The notes below the pieces were generated by a model. The model did not search any database. It was not told where the DNA came from and worked only from the letters and a program-made list of their open reading frames with translations. The translations under genes and the position numbers were made by a program. Source: Drosophila pseudoobscura (Eukaryota > Arthropoda > Insecta > Diptera > Drosophilidae). Taken from it: a stretch of 64,000 nucleotides of DNA. This document shows positions 24,263 through 36,500 of this stretch, piece by piece (within the stretch, counting starts at the first letter, position 1; every line of letters begins with the position of its first letter). The DNA is taken from NCBI RefSeq assembly GCF_009870125.1, contig NC_046679.1:20150001-20214000 (forward strand), written 5' to 3'.

Positions 24263-27003
24263 GCTCCCCCTGGATCGCTGATAAGCTCGGTGGCCAAGCC
24301 GAGCTCTCTACCTGTTTCCGGCGGTTAGTGGCTCCTCCGGACAGATACCGCAGACAGCGATTCCTTATCAGAGTGTATCAGTGGATTTGACCTGGCCCCG
24401 AGAGCTTATCTTTATCGCGTGGCGTGGCGTGTCCTCTCTTCCCGCTGATGCTCTTGAAATCTAAACACGAAATAAAAGTGAAATTTGTTTTGCTTTATTG
24501 ATTCAGCGATAAGTTCTGTGTTTATTTTGGCCTTATCGCAGCCAATCCCCCCCGCAGATGTGCGCCTATCTATCGTCGGTCTTCAGCAAGTTCTTTGGAC
24601 AGATGCGGTTATGGTTTGTTCACAGCACAAACAGTCGCACACTCACCCATTTATGTATGTACATGTATTATTTCCTTGGGTATGGCTGAGGTCAGACCCA
24701 GAGACTCTAAGGTTAACTTTCACGCAGCCCTCAAATTAACCTAGAACGCTTTTGACGGGTATTTTCCGTCTGTATATCCGATAAACATGTTTATTTTATT
24801 TCATTTAATACTCCCTATGTGTGTACATTTCAATTTGAGACCAAAAATTATTGTTCTTTCTATATTTTCCCATTCTTTCTGTAATATGATAATAGATTTA
24901 CAAACAAATCAACAAAATCTGATACTCATGTTTACAGAACTTTGATATTTGTGAATTTCCAGATGCAGATACAATCCTTTCTCTGGATTTTTTTTACCTT
25001 CAATGGCAAGCCATACGATCATTTTTTTTGATACTATATTAAGGAGACATTATTGTAGCACTCATGAATCACATAATCCTTATAAGTGAGCAAACATTTA
25101 TAATACACGTTTCTATATATAGCACTTTTATTTCCCCATATTCCCACCCCATTCCAATCCCCATTTACAACCAGTCTAGTAATGGGGGTTGGGGAGAGGG
25201 GGGTGGTTCCAGTAGGGGCAACCGCAACTGTTGAACCGGTGTGAAAAAATAACAATCCGTCCACATGGAACTTGCAACAACAACAATTAACAGCCCAGAA
25301 AGAAGGCCATTAAAACGTTGCTGGAATAAATTATAAGAGTGTTACCTAGTTTCTTTTATGCTTATTGTTGTTTCCTATTGTTATTGCAAAGAATTCTATA
25401 CAATTTTCACACACAGCCATACACACACACACACATATAATTGCTGTGGGTTGATGCACTTGTCCACTGTTAAGCGGCTGTTAATTGTCTGTCGGCTCAC
25501 AAACGGCTGTTCTTACACCCTTGAAGAGCAACAGCACAAAGTATATTGATTTTCAATCAGCTGTAAATTAAATGCAACAAAATGAAATCGAAATTGGACA
25601 ACTTTATAGGTAAGCTCAATCGTCAACAGCTCATACGCTTTAGAAAAAGATCAGCTAAGGATTTTTATGTTATGACCATAGGAACTATCGATCCGCTAGG
25701 GTATCAAATCGTCGATACATTCAATTCTTGTCCAATGTGAAGACACTCTTTGTGCTCTGTTAACTTCCCCCACTTCCTAGTTTACAGATCACTGTTAATG
25801 CTTCTGTTACTTTTGCATGTTGCCAAGTGCCGTTGCTTGCACTAATTTATGTTGTCTGTCAACGTACATATGTGTTTGTGTGAAATGCAAATGATTGAAA
25901 TATATATTTGTATTTGTGTGATTGTATGCAAAAGAGCGTTGTCCCCCTTTTTTCCTTCTGTCTGTCTCTCTCTCTGGATGCAACAATTTAAATTTCCCAC
26001 ACATGCTGATTGCAATTGCCAGGGGCGGACAGTGGGGGTAAACTGTTAACAAGCACTAATTAGAATTAAATCATGTGACAATATAGCGAAGATGTGGGCG
26101 CAGGGGGGTTTATCTGTAAAACATTTTCACAGCTTAAAACGGTTACAAAACATTAACCATTCACTCACACTCGCACACACTGCTAAATATAATTAAGAAA
26201 ATGCCGCTCACACACTCAACACACATAAACACTTTCTAATTCGAAACGCCCCGTAGCCCACGAAGGGGGAGGAGTAGGAGTGGTATGAGGAGGAAACAAC
26301 AACCCACAAAAAAAGAAGTACTACAAAGCAATTGGTTGTTGTAACGTCCCACAACGAATGTGAAAGTGAAATTGCAAAAGACATAGACGCAGTGGCGCCA
26401 CGCAGGAGGGGAAAGAGAGGTGAGTGGACCAAGCCAAGTAGTTGTAGCAAAAAAACAAGTGCGTAAACCTATGCAAAGCACTGTTAGGGGGGAGCTAATG
26501 TTGGGGGCCAAGACTGGATTGCAGCGCTTGAGAAACTTTTAGCCTGCGCTTTAAGGTTTTTTTTCCCCCCGTTTCGTGTTTGGTTACACTCCACTTCATT
26601 CCACTCCCCCCAACTCCGCGCTCCGCTGCGTAACTAAATTACAAGACACACACACCCATATGCAGTCGCGAACAACAACAGAAATACGGGAATACGGATT
26701 TGGAAGGGGGAGTGAAGTACACTTTAATTACAGGAAAAAAAATTAAGAAAAATCTCTTGCAGTCTTTACACTGATCAGGGGGGCGGGGGTCCGTCTCATT
26801 GCTTACTTTGCCTTTACATTTACATTCGTATGTTTGGATGTATTTTTGTTTTTTCCTTTGCACCGATTTTCTTTCTGCGAGAAAAGAATCAACACCAAAG
26901 AAGCCACTACTACATTTTCTCGGTGGGCCGTTGTGCTCTTAAGACACGTTCAATGCACATTTTCACAGTCTCTGCTTTTTTGTCAACGTTGGACAGCCAT
27001 TAA
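24263..27003. other. SppL upstream noncoding region
   Basis: Probably a 5' UTR intron of SppL if transcription starts at the promoter copy near 27.1 kb. It contains (CA)n at 25420 and many short ORFs with no recognisable domain. No RNA gene was identified. Confidence 0.45.
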
Positions 27004-27750
27004 CACTTGCATTATTTTGCGCAGCAGGCAGTTCTTTCAAATCCGCCCGTTGAGTTTTAACATTAAAAATTGTATTTCCTTGTTTTCGTCGTCGACGCGC
27101 GGCTGTTCTGTCCAGTTTAGTGTGACCGCGGACTCGATAAAGCTGAAATCGATCAAAATCGAGCGTAGAAATATACCAAAATATGCTGCCTCACTTTAAA
27201 AATATACCGTAAATATACTGACGAATTCAAGTTCATTATACATATTCCTCGATTTTGATATTCCGTGCAATATTACTAGCTATCTAGATCTCTCAGCCCT
27301 GCCCACATAATTTTATCCGATTAATTAATCAATTTTCTACATTACTAGCTTAATTAAAATACTTGCTTTGGCTTGATTTTGGCAAAAAAAGGTTTTAGCA
27401 AAGAAGGTCAAACATATAAAACGTAATAAAACGTAAGAGAAAAATCGTTACTATTGCTTAATTTTCATATTCCGTTGAATAATGCTGACTAACTAAAACC
27501 GTTAGCTCTGCCCATATAATTTTAGGCCATTAATGAGTAAATTTTCTAGAAGATTGGCTATTTTTCAGTACTTAGAATTGTTGTATTTTGATTACAGCAA
27601 GGTTTAAGCAAAAAAGGTATACAAAAAAAGGAAACGTAAGTGAGTATGGAATGTAGAGAGAGACACTGTTGAGCTGAAAAGGGACATTGGGGCGAGGAAA
27701 AAAAGTCCCGCCAAATGGAAATTGTTTGAAAGTAAATGAGTGAAAAGGAT
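27004..27750. repeat. Copy 2 of duplicated promoter fragment (SppL side)
   Basis: Direct repeat of 20264-20960, about 6.7 kb away. It has the same leader, Motif 1 site (27118-27128), Motif 6 boxes (27170-27222) and repeat tail. It diverges in the last 150-200 bases, where it carries a small insertion-like segment (GGTATACAAAAAAAGG). Confidence 0.85.
27118..27222 (-). promoter_or_regulatory. Putative SppL promoter (Motif 1 + Motif 6)
   Basis: Same minus-strand Motif 1 plus Motif 6 arrangement as ahead of Lnk, here facing SppL. A diverged third version of the leader (AAATCCGCCC, GTTTTAACATTAAA, TCGACGCG-type) lies just behind it at 27809-27884. Confidence 0.45.
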
Positions 27751-28762
27751 TTAAATGCAATCTATTGAAATAAATGATACACCTAAGTACGATTTGAGAG
27801 CGAAAATTCAAATCCGCCCTCCGTTTTAACATTAAAGAGTGAAATTTATTTATCGTTTTCTTCGACGCGCTGTTCTGCCGTTTCGAATACTTTTACATTT
27901 TGCTGAATTTATTACATGGTAACTACACGGGAGCTACACACTTGCTACATATCAACAATACTGAGTAAAAAACGGGTATAGACAACAGGAAAAATGGTTC
28001 AGAAAATGCAACGCATGCTAAGTAAAATCAACTCCTTTTTCCTTACATACCTTGAAAATCTCCTTCTGCATTCAAGGATGCCTTGGATGTTTTTACTTGT
28101 TGTCCATGCCGCTTTCTATAGACCATTCGAAATTACGCTCTCCCGACTCATTTGTTCGTTGCATGTTTGAGCAGGATAGCGCGAGAAATATACCGTCTCA
28201 TTTTCAAAATATAAATATACCGATGAAAAACACTAAATAAACCCACTTAACCTTCTTTTTTTTTAAACAGGTCAACAACTCAGGTTAAACCGTGAAAAAT
28301 AATACTGCTTGTAACAGCCATCCTTTCTATTTACTGAAAAAAATTTTCCACGATTATTTTTACCTGAACCGCGCTAAAATTCTTCGAGATCTAACATTTT
28401 ATGGTTTATGAACCAACCAACTGGTTGATAATGGTTAAATAAATGAAATAGGGTATAAAGATGTCCATACTCATAGCGGATACCTGTTGACCAGCAGCAA
28501 TGACGTAAAATTTCATACACTCCTAAAGTTGAATGCTTTGATCTAATTTGTTTAAACCTAATTTTAGACATTTCAGATGAAAGATATCGTGTTCCCTTTT
28601 TTATGCAAAGATGAAGGATTTTCATTTATTATTATCATTTCCCGCTGTTTAACTCATTTTGATATCCAGTTTAAATAAAGGGGGCTTAAGTGGGCTAAGT
28701 TCCTATGCTTGCTCCTTTGTTTGTTTTCCAGAAGCACCTATTTAGGTAAACAAACATCCAAG
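27751..28762. repeat. Back-to-back promoter-linked modules between SppL and Vps39
   Basis: At 28189-28260 Motif 6 boxes lead into GATGAAAAACACTAAATAAA and CCCACTTAACC in + orientation. At 28670-28705 the reverse version reads GGGGGCTTAAGTGGGCTAAG, directly upstream of Vps39. Between them is the shared CCTGAACCGCGCTAAAATTC block. Two modules facing opposite ways would serve the divergent genes SppL and Vps39. Confidence 0.6.
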
Positions 28763-31761
28763 ATGCACCAGGCCTACAATGTGCAATCCATATTGAAGCA
28801 GGGCGTGCAGATAGAGTCGATAGCCGCATATGGTAGGCTATAGTGCCCCAAATATTATCCATTTATAGCAAGCTATATATTTTCAGGAAACCATGTCATC
28901 TTGGGCACCCGGAGCGGACAGCTTATCATGTACTCCGTGGACGAGAGCGGTGTGGACATGCGCATGTTTAACAAGAACTTTAGCCGCAAGCCCATCACCC
29001 AGATGGAGGTTATTGCCGCCGAGAACCTGCTCTTTGTCCTCACCGACAACTTGATACAGGTGTGCGATATCGGCCGGCTGGAGAGCAACTTTGCCTTCCT
29101 GCACAGCTCGGCGGACACCAAGGGCTGCACCCTGTTCACCATGGACGTGGACTCGCAAACGTCCACAACGGGCGAGGTGGCTACCTTCATTCGCGTTTGC
29201 TGCGCCATCCGGCGTCGTTTGGTATTCTTCTTCTGGAAGAAGGACAAGCTGGACTCGCTCCAGCTGAGCATCGAGCTAAGCGACGTGCCCAAGACTCTCT
29301 GCTGGGTAGGCCATGCCGTTTGCGTGGGCTACAAGGATGAATATGTCGTCTATGATGTGAGATCTACACAAATTTGATAATTATCTCTACTGATCATGGT
29401 TTGTTTTAGATATCCTGCAATACCCCCAAGAAACACGACCTTTTTCTAACGTCCTCCTCCGTCAGCAGGGATCCGTGCATCTGCCTCATACGCAACAACA
29501 TGCTGGGGATATCCAAGGACAAGTATTTGGTGATCGTAGATCCCAGCCAGTACAAGTCGAAGGAAAATGATGGCAGCGCCACCTCCGTGGATGAGGTACA
29601 CCCAGGGCGCATGGAGAGCCAGAACTCACTGCCCCCGCTGCTCTGGTCGAGTCCCCTTCTGGATTTGGGTAAATTGAAAGCTCATCCAAGATCTATTGCC
29701 AGTCTAATCACGATTCTGATTGCAGTCTGGGATGATCCGTTTGCCGTGGGACGTGTAAACAATGCCATCGAAGTTCGTAGCTTGGTGGGCAAGGATACGC
29801 TGGTCCAGAGCATTCCAGAGCTGGAAAAGACAAGATTCTTGGTGCATGCCGACCAGGGAACAATTTTTGCGGCCGCCACTTCGGAGCTGTGGTGCATCCG
29901 TCAGGTAGAAATCCCGATCCAGCGTCAACAGCTGCTGCAACAGAAGAAATTTCAGCTGGCCATCGAGGTGACGGTAAGTCCTACAGAGAATCCTTTCCTT
30001 TATTCTCTCTTAAATTGCCTATCTGGCAGAAAATCTCCAACGAACCTGCAGAGGACAAGGCCCAGACCATACGCCAGATACACATGCTCTACGCCAAGGA
30101 GCTCTTCACCAACAAGGAATTTTCAGCGGCCATGAAAGAGTTCGAGAGAGCGGCCATTGATCCATACGATGTAATCCGACTATTTCCCAATCTGGTGCCA
30201 GAACCCAAGCCGGGCACTGAGGACAGCACTGTACCCGTGTCCACTGCCCCTCAGCTGGAGGATGGCGATCTGGAAAATGCCTACTTGGCTCTGATTGAGT
30301 TCTTGGCATTGGCACGGCAGCGAGAGGTGGTAAAGCTGCGCGACACCAAGAGCAGCTCCAAGTCTCTCCTGGAGATCATAGACACCACGCTGCTCAAGTG
30401 CTACCTGCAGACGAATGACTCCCTGGTGGCCCCGTTGTTGCGCCTCAACCAGTGTCACTTGGAGGAGTCGGAGAAAACTCTGAAGAAGCACAACAAGATC
30501 TCCGAGTTGATCATCCTGTACCAGATGAAGGGCAAACACAAGGAGGCCTTGAAGCTGCTCCAGGAGCAGGCAGGCATCGAGGGATCAGTGCTGCAAGGGC
30601 GCAAGCGGACCATCCGCTATCTGCAGGAACTAGGATCGGATCATCTGGCGCTGATCTTTGAGTTTGCCGACTGGGTGATCAAGGAAAATCCGGAGGAGGG
30701 CCTGTCCATCTTCACCGATAAACTGATTGAGGTGGAGTCCCTGCCACGCGCCAAAGTCCTGGACTTTCTGATAAGCAAGCACAAATCGTTAATCATTCCG
30801 TATCTGGAGCACCTGATCACCGAGTGGTCAGATACGAACACGCTGCGCCACAATGTCCTCATCAAGCAGTACCGTGAGAAAGTGCAGCGTCTTTTGGTCC
30901 AGCAGGAGAAGGGGTGAGTGGAAGAGTGAAGCCCTTCCTTCCTTCTGTTGTTTCCCCAAAGTAACCTTTGGTCTGCCTTTCAGCGAGGAAGTACCTGAGC
31001 TGAAGCCCCTGCGGGCCAAGCTCTACAAGATGCTGGAGGAATCCAATGTCTATTCGCCGGATCGTGTGCTGGAGGAGTTTCCCACCAATGTGCTGCTGGA
31101 GGAGCGTGCCCTCATTCTGGGCCGCCTCAAGAAGCACGATAAGGTCATCGCCATCTACATCCACGTCCGGGGAGATGTGGCCAAGGCCAGAGCCTATGCA
31201 GATGCAAACTACGAGAATGACAAAACTATATTCCAAACCCTTGTCAAGACTATAATGGTTCCTCCCACAGAGCCGATCTATGAGGGTGTGGCTCTGCATC
31301 CCGACTTTAGTCCCGAAGTCAATCGGAAGGTGCTCCTGGAGCTACTCAACACCTACGCTGTCAAAATCGATCCCATTGAAATCTTTCAGGTAAGCTGTGG
31401 CACCTTTTTCTATTCAACCTATCTATAAGCGAATTACCTTTCTTCTCTCGCTCTCCAGTTCCTTCCCGATGACATGACCATGACTGAACTGGAGAAATAC
31501 ATGGATAAGGCTGTGCGCCAGAAGCTGGCGGACAAACACCATATGCAGATGATGTGCGGCTTGCTGCAGGCAGAGTCCAATCGCTTGGAGGCCGCGCTGC
31601 AAGCGAAGCGAGCCATAAGCTTCGAGCTGAACGAGAACAGCGTGTGTCCCGAGTGCAAGAAACGGTTTCCCAGCCAATCCGCTTTCGTGCGCTATCCCAA
31701 CGGCCAGATTGTCCATCTCTCCTGTCACGATCGCATTGCCCGTGCAGCCGCCCAGCAATAA
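28763..31761 (+). CDS. Vps39: Vps39, HOPS complex subunit
   Basis: Seven exons: 28763-28832, 28887-29356, 29410-29668, 29726-29973, 30030-30913, 30984-31389, 31459-31761, giving 879 aa, close to the usual Vps39 length. The N-terminal 280 or so residues form the citron-homology beta-propeller (GNHVILGTRSGQLIMY..., NLLFVLTDNLIQVCDI). The middle is helical clathrin-heavy-chain-like repeat (ALIEFLALARQREVVKL..., LLKCYLQTND). The C-terminus has the Vps39 zinc-finger-like CPECKKRFPSQSAFVRYPNG followed by a downstream Cys-His. Vps39 binds Rab7 and Vps11 and tethers late endosomes, lysosomes and autophagosomes for fusion. The 3' end is convergent with the homeobox gene, 347 bp apart. Confidence 0.95.
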
Positions 31762-32108
31762 TGTGGACTATATAATGTATTCTAATATGTAATATAACTA
31801 ATCAAAAATATATGTGATCTTAAATATTTTACTTGCTGATTATTTAAATGCAACGGATTTTGATGTGGGGTCTGGCAGCCCTACGCAGCAACTGGCAGTG
31901 TTGTTAAACACTGGATAACTTTTGAATTCCATGTATCATGTAGATATTATCTTCACCGCGTGTACATCGCAGTAAAGTGTAAAATATATTCCTGATACGT
32001 GGAGATATACATATGTATGTATGTAGAAACGCGAAGACCTAAAGAAAACCCGTATTGTACATATTTATTTGGCTATATTTACAGAAATTTGCTTTGCACA
32101 GGAATACT

Positions 32109-33531
32109 TTAGGCCTCCTCGCTGCCGTCCATGAGGCTGTCGCCGTCCAGGGAGTCGTTGCAGATGGACAGATCGGACTCGGACTGGGCTCGACTCAGGG
32201 GCGGCATGGGCAGCGACAGCGATTGCTTGCTGTCCTCGTTGTCCTCCTCCTGCAGACTGGGCGAGGCTGCACTGCATCCGGCGTTGAGATCTGTTGACCC
32301 GGATCCGCCCGCATTGGCGCCCACTGCGCCGGAACCGGTGCCCATGACCGTGCCCGGCAGCTGGGTTTGCCGGATCAGGGCTAGCCGCTGCTGGGTGAGT
32401 TCCAGGTGGTGCTTGCGCCACTTGATGCGACGATTCTGGAACCACACCTTAACCTGCGCCTCCGTTAGCTTGAGCGTGTGGGCGAGGTACAGTCGCTCCG
32501 GCCCCACCATGTACTGCTGCCGCTCGAACTCCGCCTCCAGGCACTCCAGCTGCTCTGGCGTGAAAATGGTCCGCACGCGCTTGTTCTTCAGCGAGCTCTT
32601 CTTGTGGGAGTCTATGGGGAGAAAGGGGATTCTTTTAGCTGTGGAGGAAGTGTAGCAGGATCTGGGATCTCTTACCCGACTTGAGCTTCTCCCGCTGGAA
32701 GCTGAGCGTGGCCTGCTGCTGGGCGTGATGCTGCTGGTGGAGCTGTTGGAGGCTCTGTAGGGCCGAGGGAGCTGCTGCCCCCACGGCGGCTGCCACAGCG
32801 GCGGCGGCCGCAAATCCAGGTGGATGATGGTGCGGGTGGTGCGGGGGCACGTAGCGACTGCTATCACAATTGAAGTTCTTTACACTCTGGCTGTTGTTGT
32901 TGTTGTTGTGGTTGTTGTTGTTGCTGTGGTTGTGGCTGCTGTCCTGGTCAATGGCATCGCGTGCGGCGCCATTGAGAGACAGATTGATGGCATTGTTGTA
33001 GTCCTTGCGACCCTGGCTCTGCAGCCCCAAAATGGCGGCTATTGTAAAGGACTTGCCCACGTCGAGGGAGGAATGCGCCGCTGCCGCCTCGAAGAGCTGC
33101 GCGTGCGACGTCGCAGTGGCCGCCGCCAACTGTTCCCGGTGGTTGTTGCTGCTGTTGCTGCCTGTTGTCGGTGGGTGGTGGCTGTCTGGGTGGGGGAGTT
33201 GTTGGTGTTGCCCTGGCTGCTCCTGATGATGATGATGATGATGATGATGGTGATGTTGCTGCTGGTGCTCCATTTGGTACGAACTCTGACCTGCCGAGAC
33301 GGCGGCCGCCGCAGCTGCTGCCGCCGCCAAAGCTGCTGTGGGCAACGCATGATGCGGTTGACCATGTGCAGGGATGCCTCCCACCCCCAAGCCCACTCCT
33401 GCACCGCCACTGGCTGCTGCAGCGGCACCTCCTGTGTGTGCCTGTGTGTTATGCAATGCCAGGAAGTGTGACAAGGGATTTGCGTGATATTTGGAAGGAT
33501 TCTGCAACATGCTTAGAGATATTTGTGCCAA
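32109..33531 (-). CDS. CG18599: Not-family homeobox transcription factor
   Basis: Two exons, 33531-32676 and 32611-32109, giving 452 aa. The homeodomain lies in exon 2: [20 protein letters not shown], then [20 protein letters not shown] and [26 protein letters not shown] and the [13 protein letters not shown] helix 3 match Notochord-homeobox (Not/Flh) proteins. Exon 1 holds an Engrailed-homology-like repressor region ([12 protein letters not shown]), which Not and Emx relatives use to recruit Groucho. It also has long poly-Ala, poly-His (10 His) and Asn/His runs. It is a nuclear DNA-binding repressor, probably neural (family inference). The symbol is recalled from the D. melanogaster Not orthologue. 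Confidence 0.9.
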
Positions 33532-36500
33532 CGCTGTCTCCGAGTTGTCGTTGCTGCTGCTGCTGCTGCAAATGGGACAAATGGAAGAAATGCTTGAGCT
33601 TAATTGTTGTGTCTGTCGGCGTGTTGAATGTCTGTCCTCCTGCTCCCTCTCTCCCTACAGCCAGGTGTCAACGACTCCCTGATTATATCCACAATTAAGT
33701 GAAATGCGATCCCTGCGAGGAGTTGCTCTACCATGAAGGGCTCGAGAGAGCAGACAATTGAGTGGACATGGGATGACAACAGGTTAAGGCTGCCATCCCG
33801 TGCCCCGTGCACCCTCTGCACCCTGTCATTCCCATTCCTCGCCTAATTGCACTCCCTCTCTGTCACACGGAACGCACTCTGGGGCCATTCCAGCTCTGTG
33901 GCAGGCAATGTGATAGCCTAATTGAGACTTTGTCACAGTTAGCTGCTGCCTGCCTGCCTCATTGTGGCAGCTTCTGCTTCCCGCCCAGTTTCAGGTGCGT
34001 GAACTATCCCCTGCCCGATGTGTGGCAGCCACACAATCAACTCTCTCTGTGGTCGTCTCTTGTTGGCTGAATATGCATCCGAGCGTCCGTGTGTCCGACT
34101 AACTTTAGCTGCTTATAAACACATGTTAAACGTATCGTAAATTGCTGACATTTTGTTGTGCCTCACAAATGAGCTTCATTTTCATTTCATTCCCCTAATG
34201 AAGCATTTGAAATATGCAAATTTCGGTGTAACAAGTGGATTCCACTTCCACTGAATGACACAATCTACCAGCAATAAAGTAACCCCAAATCAGGATTGTG
34301 ATAATTTGTCAAAAATAGAAAATAAATCTGCCTTTAGCCAGTTGCTTGTCTGAAATGTAGTCGTCTCCTATCTTAAGCCTTTGGAATGACCCAATTCTGG
34401 TTAAAGAATAGGTATATATTAGAGTTAGAAGCTCAAATCATGGGTTTTGCTAAGGATATAGTAATTCTTTAGAGAGAAGATATCCCTTCAAACCCTTTCC
34501 CTTAAAAATGCTTTCCTTAAATCTTTGAAATGTATTTCAAACATTGAAGATCAAAGATAATGATATGTTTATATCACCTAGAAATACGTTCAACTTTTTC
34601 TAGTAAAGTTTAGGTAGAATTCCTTTTAAACGTACATATCTATGAATGGTCTAGTATATGTGAAAACGTTCTAATACCAAATTTGCCTCGAAAACTAAAA
34701 GAAGTATTCCCAAGATCCCCCACTTGTCTATTTTTGGAAAGTATTACAAGTATATTGCAATTTTCTACAAAAATGTAGGTAATATTCCCTAAATATTATT
34801 TCATTTATTTAAAAACCTATATAAACTTTCACCCCAAAGACAGAAGACAGTTCTGTGAAGACTTGAAGCCACACAAGTGATGCCATGCCAAAAAATCATC
34901 ACTCAAAAACCCACCTTTTGATCTATGAGCTGCTCAGTGCATCGGATCCGTTTCCAAGTAGTGTGCCGTTCAACGCGTAATCCTTTAATAGTTTGTAAAG
35001 CTCTCCTTTTAATGCACTTCCACTTGCGCGATAGCCGGGAGTTAATTTTCCGCTACTTCCGCTTTGCCGACGGCACGGCAAAGTGTTGCCTACAGTGCGG
35101 CGCCTTCCGGGACGGATGTAACACACGGAATCGAATCGAACCGAATCAAAGCTTTTCTGGCTGAAAGAGGCGCTCGCTGGAGAGACGCATGCGAACGCGG
35201 ACGTGTTGCAAACTCGAATGAAAAGTTGGCCGGTGGCAGTAAATTTTTACAATATCCACAGCAGCAGCGTCGCAACTGGCAGCAGCAGCCGCAGCAGCAG
35301 ACGCCGACGCCGACGCTGACGCAGGCAGCGCAGCAAGCGATTCTTTCTCTCTGTGATTTTTCTGCTCATCCCGCCTTGGATTTGCCTCCCTTCCGACATC
35401 CTTCCGGCAGAGACGGAGGCCAAAGGCATAACAACATCGTCAACAGCAACGTCATTATTGTCAAGCGGAAACCTCATCATGATCATTGCCATACAGGGAG
35501 CAACCACCCGCACGGCAAAGAGGACATGGGGCGGGCGGGTAGTTACATAAAAACGAACCAACCACCCACCAACCACCCGATCCACCCACCTATCAGAGCA
35601 ACCATACCCGTTCCCATTCCGGCGAGGGCGAGTGTATGAAAAGTTATTGAAATTATGATATAAATGGATAATTGGCTCACTCTTTCTCTCTCTCTCTCTC
35701 ACTCTCTCTCTCTCTGTTGCGCTTGTTTTCTCCCTCTAAAAGGGGGCGGTTCCTGCTGCAGCATGAAAAATAAATCCCAAACAATATGGCGTTTCAGGAT
35801 TAATAAATATTTGTGATTAAGTGCGCCGAGATATTGCATGTGGCAGACATAATTAATGAAGCAATAAGCAAATTAAATTCCGCTACGATATGAGCGAAAA
35901 TATATGAAAAGAACTGGGAGATTTGCTTGCGGGATAAAGAAAGCTGGAATGGAAGATTTTTCTAGGGTGGATCTTCTCTTATCCCCATAAATGGGCTCCC
36001 AGATATTATCCTTTGAAGGCCCCCACTTGATTTTCCTTTAGACGAAGATTTCGAACTGGTTGAACAAATTATTTGAACCAAGGATTTTCGCTAGCTCTTA
36101 CAAAACAGTATCAGAGCCTTTTTCGCCTTGAAAAAATGTAACAAAGAAATACAGAATCGAATACACTGAATAAATATATTTTTTGGACAATCTGAAAAGG
36201 TTTTAGGTTATTTCCCTGCCTTTTACTTACTTGATATCCCACAAATTAAAATAGAAACAATTGAGATGCACATTTCCACTGACCAAAATCCTAACCGGAA
36301 GAGCAAACTATTGCTGCCCACTGGCTAAACCCCAACTAAACCCTAATTAGCACCCACACTCCTCAAAATGGGAAATTCCCCGCCGCTCGTCTTCAATTTA
36401 CCGTTTGATAAACTACGCGGAATGCCAACGATCATTACCGGAGAGCGCCGCCCGTCCCGTCCCCCACCCGCCCAATTAGCGGGTCATCAAAGTAAATCAA

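Noticed and set aside
28230-28705. A DNA transposon with terminal inverted repeats upstream of Vps39
   Set aside because: The inverted ends are better explained by two promoter-linked modules facing opposite genes, because the same block occurs singly elsewhere (15170, 21010, 58990, 63680).
35064-35639. 191-codon ORF in CAG-rich DNA
   Set aside because: Low-complexity Gln/Pro/Thr translation without domain; more likely leader or regulatory DNA.
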